The position numbers and the translations under genes are program-made. This document shows positions 14,001 through 37,100 of a stretch of DNA of 64,000 nt, piece after piece. The notes beneath the pieces are model-generated. The model saw nothing but the letters and a program-made list of their open reading frames with translations, made no database searches and was not told the DNA's origin. The DNA is from Trichoplax adhaerens (taxonomy: Eukaryota > Placozoa > Uniplacotomia > Trichoplacea > Trichoplacidae): NCBI RefSeq assembly GCF_000150275.1, contig NW_002060943.1, positions 7,236,833 through 7,300,832 of the forward strand, given 5' to 3'. How positions within the stretch are numbered: position 1 is the stretch's first letter; each line of letters opens with the position of its first letter.

Positions 14001-17000
14001 AACTTATTAATTACCGTAATATAATGAAAATTAGGCAATGCTTAAGAAGTACGGCCCCGATGTTCCTGAAGAAGTTATTAGAAAGCTTGTTGCTGCTTTT
14101 GGAGAGCTCAGGCACCTAGCTGACGATGGACAAATATCTTACCCATATTCAACCCGTGAAGTTGTTAACGTTGTTAGACACTTACAGGTAATTGATTATA
14201 ATAAGTATAGATATTGTGTTTGTGTAATTTCAAATATTGTTGTCATGTGTTAGCTTTGCTAGTACTTTATAAGAATAAATTATTTTCTTTCTATAGAAAT
14301 ATCCTAATGATGGAATAGCAAATGTTGTCAAGAACGTTTTCGATTTCGACAACCATCAAAACGAATTAATGGAAGTCGTCATTTCCACTCTACGTAAACA
14401 TGATATTCCGATTGGAGCATCAATCCGCGATATCCGCCTAGCTAAGTCGTAAGGAGATTATGCAGTGCATGACAATAAAAAATTTTTCATCTATAGATCT
14501 GTTCTATCTGCATATATCTGTGTCAAAGACTATTTTAAGTACTATTTCTCGTAAATGTAGAATGAATCTATTATCCAGGCGTTGTATTAATTTAATTTAA
14601 TTTTTAAGACCTTACTACGAAAGACATTAATGTTAGCCAAAACTTATTTGTTTGCTTGCATGTAATTTTTGTAAGAAATAATCTCTCATTTTGGAGACTA
14701 GTTAGATTTTACGTTTAAGCATCTGTTTTCTTCTTGTCTTAGTTTACAATAAAACCGTACCGTACATCTGTTCTTGTTTATTTACTGCTGCTGATTCTTG
14801 TTTACGATAGCCCATGAAAATTCATAGTATGAATGTGCCAATTAATTATCATGGATGATGTTACACCAATTTAGTTACAGTCCAAAATTTTACTGCAAAT
14901 AAATTAGTACGCATGATATGTACGATATGTAATAACTTCCGGATATACATTGTTTTCATCTCACCTTATGATAGATTTCCTTTACCTCCGCCAACACTAA
15001 TGTCGAATTGGACGTTATCTAAGCAGCAACGGTCATTTAAGCCATGTAGTATTGAAACCTCATATCTGATAGCTCAGGTTAACTCTTCATTTGGATAAAA
15101 TTGCAGTAGAGATAAGCCGATTATTGCAAAAATTTATCTAACATACAGTTTTATTCTCTGTGTTAAAGGATCGTTTAGAAATTGGTGTTGATCATTTTGA
15201 AACACAGCAGATTAAGCAGCGATCCATAGCATTCAATGAATTACTTAGTACATGGCAGTTATTCATGCATTCATCCAATAGAATTGCTGCTGTTGCGACA
15301 ACTAAGGGTAAATTAGATATTTCTACTTTATGTTGATACAGAACGTAGCGACTTTCGAATTCGTGTATCTTTCGAGCTTGTAAAGAATTTGTAGTTTATC
15401 TACGCAGTAATACGTAAATTGATCTGTCTGATAGATGGGAAAAAGAATAATATCTATGCTGCAACTTGTAATCCAGTCAGCGTATATGCAATGGAAGAAG
15501 ACGCTGACTCATACACCTTTCTTGATTTGTACGGAATGTTCCCTAGTACTCGTTACAGATGGAAGCCTTCGTTAACAATTTCAGCGTTAGGCAATTCGAT
15601 GAATGATTGTATTCTACTGCACGAAGAAACTGTAATTACCAATTTTTAAGCAAATTTTTAATTTTGATTCTGTAACAACAAAAAATGCAGTGACCCACTG
15701 ATTTGTGCTATATACACGTATATTGCGCTTATGCCAATTATTATAATTATCGCTATTTGTAGAGTAACACCTTAATGCTAGTGTGGCCTCGTAAAGGTGA
15801 AATTCAAAAGATTCATACCAAATCAAGATTTGCTAGGGTTCGTGATTCATTTACTCGAAGAATGGAAGAATCCGAGGTTAGCGAGAGAATTTTTATATTT
15901 AACTCAGATGCTAGTAGGAATTATAGTATCGATTATAAGCCAATTTTACTATCTACATCCTGATTCGTAAAGCTTCCTTCGGTAATAAATTTTTTAATTC
16001 TCTCACAAGGAATTACACAAGATTTGTAACGAATTTTCGCATGAAAATTGGGTCGTGACATATAGAGAACATGGGTAGGTACTTACATTTCTCATAGAAG
16101 CGCTTATTGCTAACATATTTCTTGATATCCTAAATTAAGAAGAAATCTAATTTGATGTACAGAAACCATTTAAATGCCATTGATGTAGAAAGCGGTACCT
16201 GTTACACTATAAATCTGCCCATTTCGGCTTCTTTGGTGCGTCTTATTCATAAAGACGTTTGGCTCATAGTGGAATCCAATTCTTCGAAGTAGAAACTAGC
16301 ATAAAATCTGACTAGATGTTATTCACGTGCTTAATTTGCTATAAACTTACAGGTCTTCAAAAATTCACAATATAAATAGGAAATATCTCCTTAAGAAAGA
16401 ACATGAAACCGATTTATGGCCTACTATCCTTATACAGACAGAACAAGAAATGTTATCATCTGGTATCTATCATATTAAATCGTTATTAAGTAATTCTGAC
16501 GTATGTAACCTCCAAAATTTATAATTGCAAATTTCAGAACTCCAGCAAGAACAGGACCTTCAATTATCATCGAAGGCCACCTCAGAAGCGATCGTACATA
16601 AATTTCTTGATATATCAAATATTGATAACATGACAAACAGGATAGTGTCCGATGATATGAGTTATGCCGGTATAGCAGTTGGCCTTCCTGATAATTTCTT
16701 AAATGATACTGATGTAAGATAAAAAGTTGTTGCCTAATTTCTACTCTATCTGTATAAGATATTAGTCAACACCGGTTCTATATTAATTAGTTTTTATCTA
16801 AATTAAAATAATACTGTAATTACAGACTGCAGTTGGCTTATTTAAAGTACCACGTACTTTACAACCAGAAAAAAATAGCGAAATAGGAAGAACTGTTAGC
16901 GATGCCGTTTTTCTAAGTTCTGTTGGTCAAGTAGCTCGAATCGTGAAAGATGTTCACGTTCCAGAAGAAATTTCGAAAGAAGAATGTAAATTCAATACTT

Positions 17001-19805
17001 CATTCAAACCAGTTTTTGCATAGTTAGATTCAAGAGTTGTGCATTTAATAGAGAAAGGAATACTTAGTCTACAAAATTTCATCTCTTTGTCCGTTTATAG
17101 CATCTGATCATTTTATCGAAGTTGTTGACTTACAAAGACATGTAGTGAGATTCTTACCACTCCCAAGGTAGATAATAAGCTATAATGAAATCATAAACTA
17201 TTTCTGTTATGGTATTTAAACAGTTTTTAAATTCCTTAAATTCGCTCTAGAGTCCCGAGATCAAATTATGTGTATACCCCAGGAGAGATAATCCCATATG
17301 CAATCAATGCACTACCAGACGATAGGATATTGGTTATTGACTCTACTGGACGTGTTACTTTATGGGAAACAGGATTTAGCAACTTAGAAAGGTATATTTC
17401 AAGAAAATTAATTCTTTTAGATTAACTTATTTACAACTACTTTGGAAGATCTACACCAGATATTAGTACAAAAAATTATTGATTAAAGATTAGATAGCGA
17501 AAATTAGTTAAAAACTTTGGCTTCTGTAGTTCGCTAGATAAATGGATGCAACTAGTTACTGATGAAGGTGCAGCAGAGGATACACAAGTAAGCCAAATGG
17601 ATTATGTGGATATGTAATATTATGATCAGTATCTCCTATCCTTATTGTCGGCCAGTAACATAATTATTGATCAATTACTAATAGATAACAATCGAGCGAC
17701 CAAACGATCTGGAGGTTACAGATCCAAAACACGGAAAGGTTTGACACTTTTAATTTGAAGATATAGCTAGTACGTGTTTGCTTCCTAATATTTTTCCTTC
17801 GTATTAGATTTTAACGTTTCTTGATCTTCACGACTATAGGAAGATCCATCAAACGCGCCCCATGTTGGCGGCAATACCTGGGCTGGTGGTACTGGTGGAA
17901 GAAGCACTGCTGGCTTAGGAGGTAGAGGAGGACCATACCGGTTAGATGCTGGGCATGATGTCTATCAAGTTTCCGATACTGACAAAGAAGTCGTACCACC
18001 AGAAGTGCGTTTAATTAAGCCAAGCTTTATGTACTATAGGATTATTACGCCAATATTTCTCCAATTTACTATTCTAATATCAGTACGATACTATAATTTT
18101 AAATCTAATACTTGAATATTTCGCAGATCTCTGAGGCTGCTAGAAAGATGAACAGAAAAGCATTTCAGGACAGGTATTATATTTAGACGTTTAAATTAAA
18201 AAATTGAGCGTATTACTGATCTTTCATCCGTAGAATTCAAAAGTTTGTAAACAACCAATTTTACTTAAAGGCTTCGGGAGATTGAAATGAGTGAATATGA
18301 TGCCGACGCTTACGACAAAGTATCGAATACTGTTCAACGGCAGGTTAAAGCCTTACGTGTTATATTAGACAGCCTTGAGGTAAGAATTTAATTTCTGATT
18401 AGAAAGCTTCAAAGTAGCTGTCAGTAAACACCTAATGGTGTCCATTCCAGGCAAAAGGTTTAGAAAGAACTTGGGCAAAAAATCAAACAACTGGAGATCT
18501 TGATGATAACAGGGTATGATATTTCATACATAATTCTTTATGAAAGCTAAAACTTCCAGTAGTATCAACTAATTTATTTATGTAAAATCTTCACGAATGC
18601 TATTGTGCAGCTGATTGAAGGCCTAACAGGAGAGCGTACAATATATAAGAGAAGAGCAGACAAGGAACCTGAGGTTAACTTTACGAACGACACATTTTAT
18701 TATTTTACGCATAGATAGCATAGGTATGAAATTGCTTCTACTAATGTTGTCAAAAATTAATTACAATTCTTAGTACAACTCCCAAGATCAGGAACACCCA
18801 AAACGACTTAGGCTAGCTGTTGATGTGAGCGGTAGTATGTATAGATTTAATGGAGTAGACGGTAGACTTCAGAGAACACTAGAAGCGACATGCATGTTAA
18901 TGGAAGCATTCGAAAACTATGACCAAAAATTTCAGGTAAATTTACAAATACAAGATTCTACAAACTATACCTGTGAATATTAATTTCTAGAAATCCTGAA
19001 AGTGTAATGAATGAATACTTTAGCTTACCAAATAACCGGAGCGTCACTAGTAACTCTAAGAGTGCTTAAGTCACAATAAATAACTTGTGAAGATTGCTGT
19101 ATCATTTCTAAAATCGATGCTTACTACTTAATACTATAGTATGAAATTTTCGGTCATTCCGGAGAAGATCCCGAAATTCCCTTTATAAGATACGACAAAG
19201 CACCTAAAAATAATAAGGAACGACTTAAAGTTTTAAAGGTAAGAACCAACAATTCTACTACGCATAACAATTTGAGGGCAGTATGTTATTATAGCCTATT
19301 TTTAACTTAATTAAAGAGCTCAAAGATACGTTCATACTCTATAAATATATACTATCCTAATTGAAATATATATTGCTTTTATTAGGCTATGCATGCACAT
19401 TCTCAATTCTGTTTTAGTGGTGATACTACTATGGAAGCTACAAAAAATGCAGTAGAAAAAGTTGTAGAAGACGAAGCCGATGAACATTTTGTAATTATAC
19501 TATCTGATGCAAATTTGGAAAGATATGGTTTAAACGCAGCCAAACTAGGAGCAATGATGAGCTCCGATCCGAGAGTTAATGTATTCTTCATATTCATTGG
19601 TTCTTTGGGAAATCAAGCTGAAAGGTTAGCTTACATTATGAAATTCGAAATGTTGTGTTACAGAATTAAAATAAAAGTCTATTTATTTCTTTGTAGACTA
19701 AAGAAAAAACTTCCTGCTGGACATGCTTTCGTTTGTATGAATACCAAAGATATTCCACAAATATTACAACAAATATTTACTTCTACAATGCTTTTAACAA
19801 GATGA
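8037..19805 (+). CDS. VWA8: von Willebrand factor A domain-containing protein 8 (AAA+ ATPase, mitochondrial)
   Basis: Predicted 1885-residue protein (human about 1905), co-linear with human VWA8 throughout. Three AAA+ modules have P-loops GNPGPLRR (about 89), GPKGCGKT (about 426) and GNQGVGKN (about 758), with Walker B VVDEAD (about 821). A C-terminal VWA domain has the MIDAS motif DVSGSMYR (about 1700), and the end is the conserved DIPQILQQIFTSTML. The start at 8037 gives an Arg-containing, acid-poor N-terminus and joins exon 2 in phase. Exons: 8037-8136, 8282-8359, 8603-8658, 8972-9046, 9147-9361, 9470-9533, 9651-9815, 10010-10059, 10236-10344, 10438-10542, 10653-10721, 10820-10927, 11002-11091, 11174-11251, 11337-11497, 11564-11677, 11777-11951, 12038-12115, 12262-12377, 12481-12575, 12698-12804, 12910-12981, 13092-13168, 13256-13331, 13477-13612, 13681-13800, 13871-13923, 14035-14187, 14297-14448, 14975-15077, 15169-15307, 15408-15631, 15763-15876, 16022-16074, 16163-16288, 16353-16500, 16546-16713, 16826-16985, 17101-17167, 17251-17391, 17530-17587, 17685-17738, 17840-18004, 18127-18173, 18271-18379, 18451-18513, 18611-18673, 18774-18935, 19140-19238, 19386-19624, 19697-19805. 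The coding sum is 5658 nt. Least certain borders: exon 1 start, 3' end of exon 11 and acceptor of exon 37. Confidence 0.96.
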
Positions 19806-20114
19806 ATAACTATTGCTAGTGATAATAGTTAATATGATTAATTAAATCCAGAAGACATCTTTATGTGTCGAAAATGATTGAGATAAATCATGTTATTCTA
19901 AGAAGCCTACGGGTTATCTTTAATTAAAGCATACGCATATATCCGTAATAAAATGAAGCCTTAACAAGGTCCTAACTCATGCTAACGGTTAGACTATTCC
20001 TAAATACTTATTTTACGAATGATTTAAACACAGGTCACATAACGACATCAGAGGATCGATTGTTGTCGTAATAGTAAGGATTAACGTCAATACATAATGA
20101 CGTTCAATCAATGT
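19806..20114. other. Convergent VWA8/GSR 3' spacer
   Basis: 309 bp between the VWA8 stop and the glutathione reductase stop on the opposite strand. A plus-strand AATAAA-type word lies near 19948 and may serve VWA8. No other feature seen. Confidence 0.5.
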
Positions 20115-24506
<4,392 letters not shown>

Positions 24507-25713
24507 ACTTGCACCACCAGCCGTTGTCTTGATCCAATGGTTATGAGTGAGGGTTACAATCAACCCCGGGTAATAGAAAGGGGGGTCAACAATGGGGTGT
24601 TGCTTGGTAAGTGAAGCTTCTAACCTACTGTTTGATACTAGCTTACTGTCACTATGCTACAGTATAAGCAAGCGGCTCCTTTCTTGAAGCAGAGCTTATG
24701 GTATACAGATAGTACAGCGACCCGGACATGCTGCACCATGGCCTGTACAAACAAGGAAATCTCTACTTAGCAGGTTTCCTTCTATTAGAAATAAAAAGAA
24801 AATCTCTGGATAAGTGGATCAGATTGTTTAGTAGTTTTACTAGAGGTTATTATTCACTTTTATTTCTTTCTTTAAAGTCACGGCCTAGTAGAAGAATGGT
24901 TCTACCTGGACACCTGGTCTATACCTTTGTTGGGTAATATCGTGAATAAGTGGCACAATAGTACAGTGACATTAATTTTGCTAGTCATTTTTGAGGGCAG
25001 CATATTTAGTTATTACTCACATTCATCAGGTCATGAATAACTACTTTATATAGAATATTGAGTTAGTAAAGTATGATCGCTATGTCCTACAATACTATAG
25101 TAAGTCTTACAGACTTACAGTCTTGTATTAACATGATTACTATACGCACAGGGAAAATGACGAGCAAAAATAATGTCATGCCTGCAGTACATAGTACATC
25201 TGTACCGTCAAATACTGTCGTGTACAGTGTACAGTAGCACATGGTACTGTACTCGATCACGCTAGAGATTGTAGCAAACTGATAGTACAGTGTGCAATGG
25301 ACGTTCTACAATTCTATACTGTATACTATACACTGATCGCACATAACTGCATACGCAGTAAAAATACGAAGTCGAAGCAAGTCCGTAGTCACGTGGTCAA
25401 TCGCTGACGTCAGAAGTCAGCCTGTTTTTGTTTTGTAGACTTCGCCGCCGAGCTACACGTGTTGAGTCGATTCAGTATCGTGGTTGAAAACATACTGGAT
25501 AGCAATAGCTTTTAGTATAAAAAGGGTGTCGATCGTATTGGATCGACACCAGTTTGCAAAGCAAGCACCACCTCAACCGCGGTTGGGTCAACTAGATGTA
25601 ATTGACTCGCTCGTATCGCGTCATCCAGTAGCAACGACACTTGCACGATCGGGTCATCTCACTCGAGCGCTTCAACTCTTTTTCCTATCCGAGACCTGGA
25701 CAATTCCTCCAAT
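24507..25713. promoter_or_regulatory. Divergent GSR/DKC1 intergenic region, probable bidirectional promoter
   Basis: The 1.2-kb interval separates the start codons of two head-to-head genes. Bases 25150-25340 are dense in overlapping self-complementary words such as tgtacagtgtaca and gtactgtac. Bases 25400-25710 are richer in CG dinucleotides and hold a possible CRE-like tgacgtca-type word (gctgacgtcag, about 25404) and CACGTG-like acacgtg (about 25455). The reading frame open across 25484-25720 looks like dyskerin 5' UTR, because the conserved start lies at its end. Promoter function is inferred from position only. Confidence 0.4.
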
Positions 25714-30802
<5,089 letters not shown>

Positions 30803-33800
30803 ACAGCAATTTTGTATACTCCTATTAAATTTACTTTATTATGATATTGTAATATTGACTGTACACAGTACATGCTGTTCTGTTTGTACAGAACTATGCA
30901 ATGCAGTGTTATACAGTATTAACAGCAGAAAGAATTTACATCATGTTGCATGGTCTTCTAATCCAATCTTAATAGCAGTAGTACATCAGAATGCATTTGT
31001 TTTTAGCAAGCGATAATTGCAAAAGTTAATTTTTTACATTACTTTTGCTCTTGCATGGATCACTTTTAAAAATGTTCTTACCACAGTTAAAAGTTATGGT
31101 ACCATATTTTACGCTGGTTGCATAATGACACGTCGTTTAACTTGACCATCATTCACGTTTATCTAGAAATACATTTAATCTTTTATATTTGTAGCAGCTA
31201 ATGTGCTCCAAAGTCGAAGGTATAAATAGAATATCATAAGAGCTATACAGTATAAAGTATGGAGAAAGATAGAAAAAGTAATTGTTATCAGGCATTATTT
31301 GATAATTATAACCAGTCTATACCTGACTGTGGTCAATTGCTTGCTTAATTTTTTGTTAATTCTTTATTCATGATACATTTACACTGCTCAGCTCATGTAA
31401 TTCCATTAATCAATTGTAACGATGGGTTTGTCAAAGACTTCGGAAAATTTAATCTTGCAGCACTATACAAGAATATATTGGACAAAATTCTGTATTATCT
31501 TTTTGGATTACCCCACTGTTGCATTGTTTACTATCGACATTATAAATACAATCTATCCTTACTTAATGTAATCAGTTTTTATAAATTGATAGGATCAGTA
31601 ATAAATATTGTGACATACGATCTTCACTGTTTGGATACTATTCATATATACTTGTATGGTTTGAACAGGTAGGTGCGCTGAAATACTGTTATGAAATGAG
31701 ATAGAATACAAATTGACTTGTTCCTTCTAGCCTAATAACTACTTAGTAATTTATTTAATAGTTAGTAACGATATCTAGTCTTGATGCAAATTGCAAAGTT
31801 AGAGTTGGCGTACTGTAGTACTCGTTTTGCAGCTGAAGACATTCATAAGACTGTAAATAGGAAATCGACAGTATAGCAATAATCTCCTTGACAGTGCATA
31901 GTGTATTATCTAGTTTGGGCCTTTGTTATTTGGTTTTTGCTATTCTAGAAATATACTAGACTACTCGCATAATTTGAACATTATTCAAGACTGCGGTAGC
32001 ATGTACGCATACAAGCCATTTAATGAATAGTTAACTGCATTGCTTACTTTGATTTCCTTATACTACAATGGTAATATGTACCGGTGATAAACTAGTCTAT
32101 TATTTTTAATGGCCTAAATTGAAAGGAAGATTGATTGCTGGCATTGCTCTAGATTAGATGCCACTATAGTCTTGAATCATTAAATACCGTATTCGAAGTC
32201 GTTTTCTCCTTCCATTCTACGTCGCTCAGCACTTCTACTTTACTTACTGGCACTAGACTACATTAGTCTACTTATAACTCAAAATTGAGTTAAGATGAAT
32301 TGGCAGCATTACAAAAAAATGGCTGAGATTGCTACTATAGTCTTGAATCTATTCGTCATTTAGTTTATTCTTTAATGACAATAATTATAATTATGCGTAT
32401 AAGTAGCTACCATGCTGTTAGTCATTTTTGGTAACAGATCAAGAAATTGATGAGACTGCCACTATAGCCTTGAATCTATCCGTTATTTAGTTTATTCTTT
32501 AATGACAATGATTGTAAGTAGCTAAGATATTCTTAATCATTTTTGGCAACAGATCAAGAAATTGATGAGACTGCCACTATAGCCTTGAATCTATCCGTTA
32601 TTTACTTTATTCTTTAATGGCAATGATTGTAAGTAGCTACGATATTCGTAATCATTTTTGGCAACATATTAAGAAATGGATGAGATTGCTACCATAGTCT
32701 TGAATCTATCCGTCATTTAGTTTATTCTTTACGAGCAATAATTATGCGTATAAGTAGCTACAATACTCTTAGTCATTTTTGGTAACAGATCAGAAATTGA
32801 TAAGATTGCCACTGCATGTAGTCTTGAATCTATCCGTTGCTTAGCTCAATCTTTAATGGCAATGATTGTAAGTAGCTACGACACTCTTAATCATTTTTGG
32901 CAGCATATCAAGAAATGGATGAGATTGGAAAGTAACTACGACACCCTTAGCCATCTCCTTCTGTATTAGCATTCGTCTATAGTTGGTAACATTGATTAAA
33001 AAAAGGATTTGATTTACTGCAAGAAATGGATTAGATTGGATATATTAGCACTAGTCTGTTGTTAATGCTAGTTAAAAAGTATGGATTCATTGGCAGCACT
33101 GCAAGCTATGAAATTCCATTGGAAAGTAACTAAGGTACTCGTAGTCATCTCCTTCGTATATTAGCACTAGACTAGGAATGACAAACAGAATTAAAATATT
33201 CCTATGCAATCGTTTTGTAACTCTTAATGAATAGGGATATGTAAGATCTTACTCTGTGAACTAGCATAGCCTAAATCATAGAACTAAATACAGCTAATCA
33301 AGTTGGTGTCGATGATGGTATGTGGTATTTCTTGATGGAAGTATAGAAGCACCAATTGTGTCCTTAAAAGATTTTAATTACAAGCTACTCTCAAAGTAAC
33401 TAACGTGTAAAATAATAGCATGTTACATAACAAATTGATCGGCAGCACTGCAAGAATTGGATTCCATTGCCATACCAGTGCAGCAAGAAATAGCTTTAAG
33501 CGTTAAAGAGAAATCACTGAGGTATCGTCTCTGCGTGTAGACTCCCTTTAAGGAATCTACTCGATCGTATGTAGAAAATAGACTAAAGATGAAGGGATCT
33601 ACTGTAGCATAGAAGGTTGCTAACAGAAGAAAGATCGATCTACTCCAATTCCACCATGGTATGCACTACTGTACAATAGTCCATTTCGAAACTAAGCCTT
33701 AGATCAACACATTTAGGGTAAATAAACTATTTTGCAAACAAACATTTTTTCCCCAGTCCATGAATTCCATCAACAAGTTAATGTATACAACATGGATAGC

Positions 33801-34132
33801 CATGCTATGCAGAATATACGATTGGTGTGCTCACTAGCAATACTACACTATTAGGATCCACCGTTCTGTATAATTCATACATAAATAAATTTGAGTATTG
33901 CTTCCTACTGAGAGGCCCAACTTTGAATATACAGTTTACTGGAAATCTCAGTTCTCGTGAATAAGTAATTATTGTCCTATGCACTCTTTATTGCTCTACT
34001 ATACTCGTATCATAATATCCAATACCAACTAGATATTATAAAATATCATATTCGTACATCTTGATGGCATATCTTGAGATATTTCGAACAATCGTGCTCT
34101 AATTGAGAAAAAAAGATCAAAAGGAAAATCCA
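30803..34132. other. Spacer between DKC1 and receptor 1
   Basis: No supported gene. An open frame at 31370-31672 (100 codons) is Ile/Tyr/His-rich, has no recognisable motif and no convincing splice partners. The central part holds a tandem array (separate entry). A unit fragment beginning 'ggaaagtaactacgacac' also recurs near 32926 and 33119. Confidence 0.5.
32285..32945. repeat. Tandem array, unit about 111-120 bp
   Basis: The word 'catttttggcaacagatcaag' with small changes recurs at about 32427, 32538, 32654, 32774 and 32891, preceded by a related copy near 32290. Each copy includes 'gatgagattgccactatag', 'cttgaatctatccgt' and 'tttagtttattctttaatg'. Five to six copies; no conserved coding frame. 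Confidence 0.85.
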
Positions 34133-37100
34133 ATGGACCAATTTAAATTAATCCTTTTCAATCTTATGTTAGGGCTAATTTGCCAACAAGCGATCGCTCA
34201 TTGCATCCAGCCAACTCTTCCAACACAAGCCCATTCCCGACAGAGTTTTCCATTTCAACACCGGCAAGAAAGAGCTATAGTACGAGGTAATTATATATTG
34301 AATATGCAATCTATAAGTAATAAAAAAACTTCATCAATCCAATCGCATTTTCATGTCCTATTGGGTCTTTTTGTTAATCGCAATGAACTATCGGATCATA
34401 TATGCTAGTTTAGTATTAAAAATGATTGGTCCATAAGTAAAAAACTCCATCAATCCAATCGCATTCTTATGCCTTATTGGGCCTTTTTAAATCCCAATCA
34501 GCTATCCAATTGTATGAAGTAGTTTAGTGTTAAAAATATAATAATTGATCGATATATTTGCTCAAGTTAGGATGGATCCATCTCCCCTTGTTTACTGCTC
34601 TTTATGGACAGTATTTATCCTGGCTAGAGTTGGTTTGAACTGAAATAGAATAGCCGTCAATTTTATGTTGAGAAATTACAATATCAAGAGTTTTCCTTTC
34701 TACCCATTAGCTTATGTAGTAGCAATGATCACGTCTATCTTTATTTATTCAATCTTGACGACCATGAACAAGATGGATCGTTATTCCTTAGGGCAGTGCT
34801 TTGATTATTTTTCGTTCTACATACCAAAGCTATAGACTGCTACATGAATAGGACAGTCGATTGCTAACAGATCGACGAAAAGATGGAGCTAATACCATTT
34901 TGGGGGCTTAGTATTCATTGACCATGATACAAACTTGGAAACAAATTAATAATATCCTATAGTTCATCTTTTCCTATCATAGCCCACACGTTGCGACGAC
35001 ATTGGCTTGGGAATAAAGTTGAAAATGTCCGTTGATTCATCTTTTCCGATGGTGATGCACATATTACAACAATATTCACTTGGAAATAACTTGAAATTGC
35101 CTTGACTTTCAACTTTTCCTATCATGAATTCAAAGTGTCCTAACGTTAATCTCTTCCTGTCATGATTTGCATATTGTCCGGATATTAACTGGGGAATAAA
35201 TTTATACTAACGTTAATCTTTTCCTGTCGTGATTTGCGTATTTGTCAGAATATAAACTTGGGAAAAAAATTGACACTAACATTAATCTTTTCCTATCATG
35301 ATGCATATGTCGTGGCGACATACATTTAGGAATAAGTTCATAATGTCCTTACGTTTATCCTTTCCTGATCACGATATTGTGGTGATATCGATATTAACTT
35401 GGTAATCAAATCGAAAATGTTCTAACGTTAATCTTTTCAATCATCATGAGTGACGATATCGATATTAACTTGATAATCAATTCGAAAGTATCCTAGCGCT
35501 CTTCTTTTCCTGATCTCTATGTTATGACGATATCAAATTAACTTAGTAATCAATTCGAAAATGTCCTAAAATTCATTTTTTCTTGATCTCTATGTTGTGA
35601 CCATATCGATAATAACTTGGTAATCAATCAGATAATGTCTTAAAGTTCCTATCATGATCCTAGACGTTGGACGATATCGGTATTAACTTGGTGATCAACT
35701 AGAAAATGTCCTAACGTTTATCTTTCCCTGATCTACGAGTATATATTGTGATGATATCGATCGTAACTGGGAATCAATTAGAATTGCCCTAACGTTCATC
35801 TTTCCCAGATCTATATATTATGACGATATTAATATTAGCTTGGTAATCAACTACAAAATACCTTAACGTCCATCTTTCCCCGATTTCTATATTACAATAA
35901 TGTCAATTTAGTAATCAATTAGAAAATGTCCTAACGTTCATCTTTCCCTGATCTATATAGTGTGATGATATCGATCGTAACTTGGGAATAAATTAGAAAA
36001 TGTCCTAGCGTTCATCTTTCCCTGATCTATATGGTTTGACGATATCGATAGTAACTTGGTAATCAATTATAAAGTGTCTTAACATTCACCTTTTCCTACT
36101 ATGATCCATAGTTCCATACGTTGTGATGATATTGATAGTAACCTGGGAATAAATTAGAAAATGTAATGTTGATCATGATCCCTATACACGTATTTGACGA
36201 TATAGATAGTAACTTGAGATTGAATTGAAATTATTCTAACGTGAATCATTTCCTATCCTAACTCATAAGTTAAAATGATATATTTAAGAACAAATACATG
36301 TCCTAACCTTTTCATAATGCTATTGAGGTAGGTGGAAGAGAATCATCGATAGCTTACACTGGTGGCCAAGCCAAAATCACCTGTAAAATTTTAAAATCCA
36401 CTGATCGCGATCCTCCATCCAAGCCGGAATGTACTAATTTGTTCTGTCTCAATAAGCGTAAACTTTACTTTTATTGCTCTAAAACAGAGCAATACAACTA
36501 TAAGGATAATTGCTTAGCTTGCTGGAAATTTAATGGTAATCTATTGCCTGTAGAAGGACAAGATCAGTTTTCCTTCGGTTTGGAACAGAAATCGGATACA
36601 AATTCAGCTTATTATTATTTCAATCTGATTATTAAAAATGTCCATAAGGAGAATGAAGGAAATTATTCGTGTTCACTAACGATGCTTGAATACGGATATA
36701 GTCATACAATGCAGGACCTAAGCACTCTTCAAGTCAAAGGTTACCTATTCAACTTGAATTATTAACCAAATTAACGTTTAGATAGAAGTTTTAGTTTGCA
36801 ATAAACGAAAAGTTCGTTTTTTCTTTCCAATCGTCCACTTTAAAATAGAAGAACAAACTGGCACTATAAAACCTGATTTGTTATTTACAATTATATCTTT
36901 TAGATTCATGGATTCAATGCAGTAAGGAAAAAATGATGGAAGTACAGTATGATAACGATGGCAATCAAGCTAAGATTTATTGCAAAGCTTATGGAGCTCC
37001 ACCTTTGCATTTCCAATTCCAATGGTATCGAATAACTGGAAGGAATAAGACAAAATTAAGTGGAAATTATAATGCAAATCAAGGATCATCTATTATCAAT

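Noticed and set aside
31370-31672. 100-codon frame on the plus strand
   Set aside because: No motif, no splice partners, and composition typical of the AT-rich spacer.
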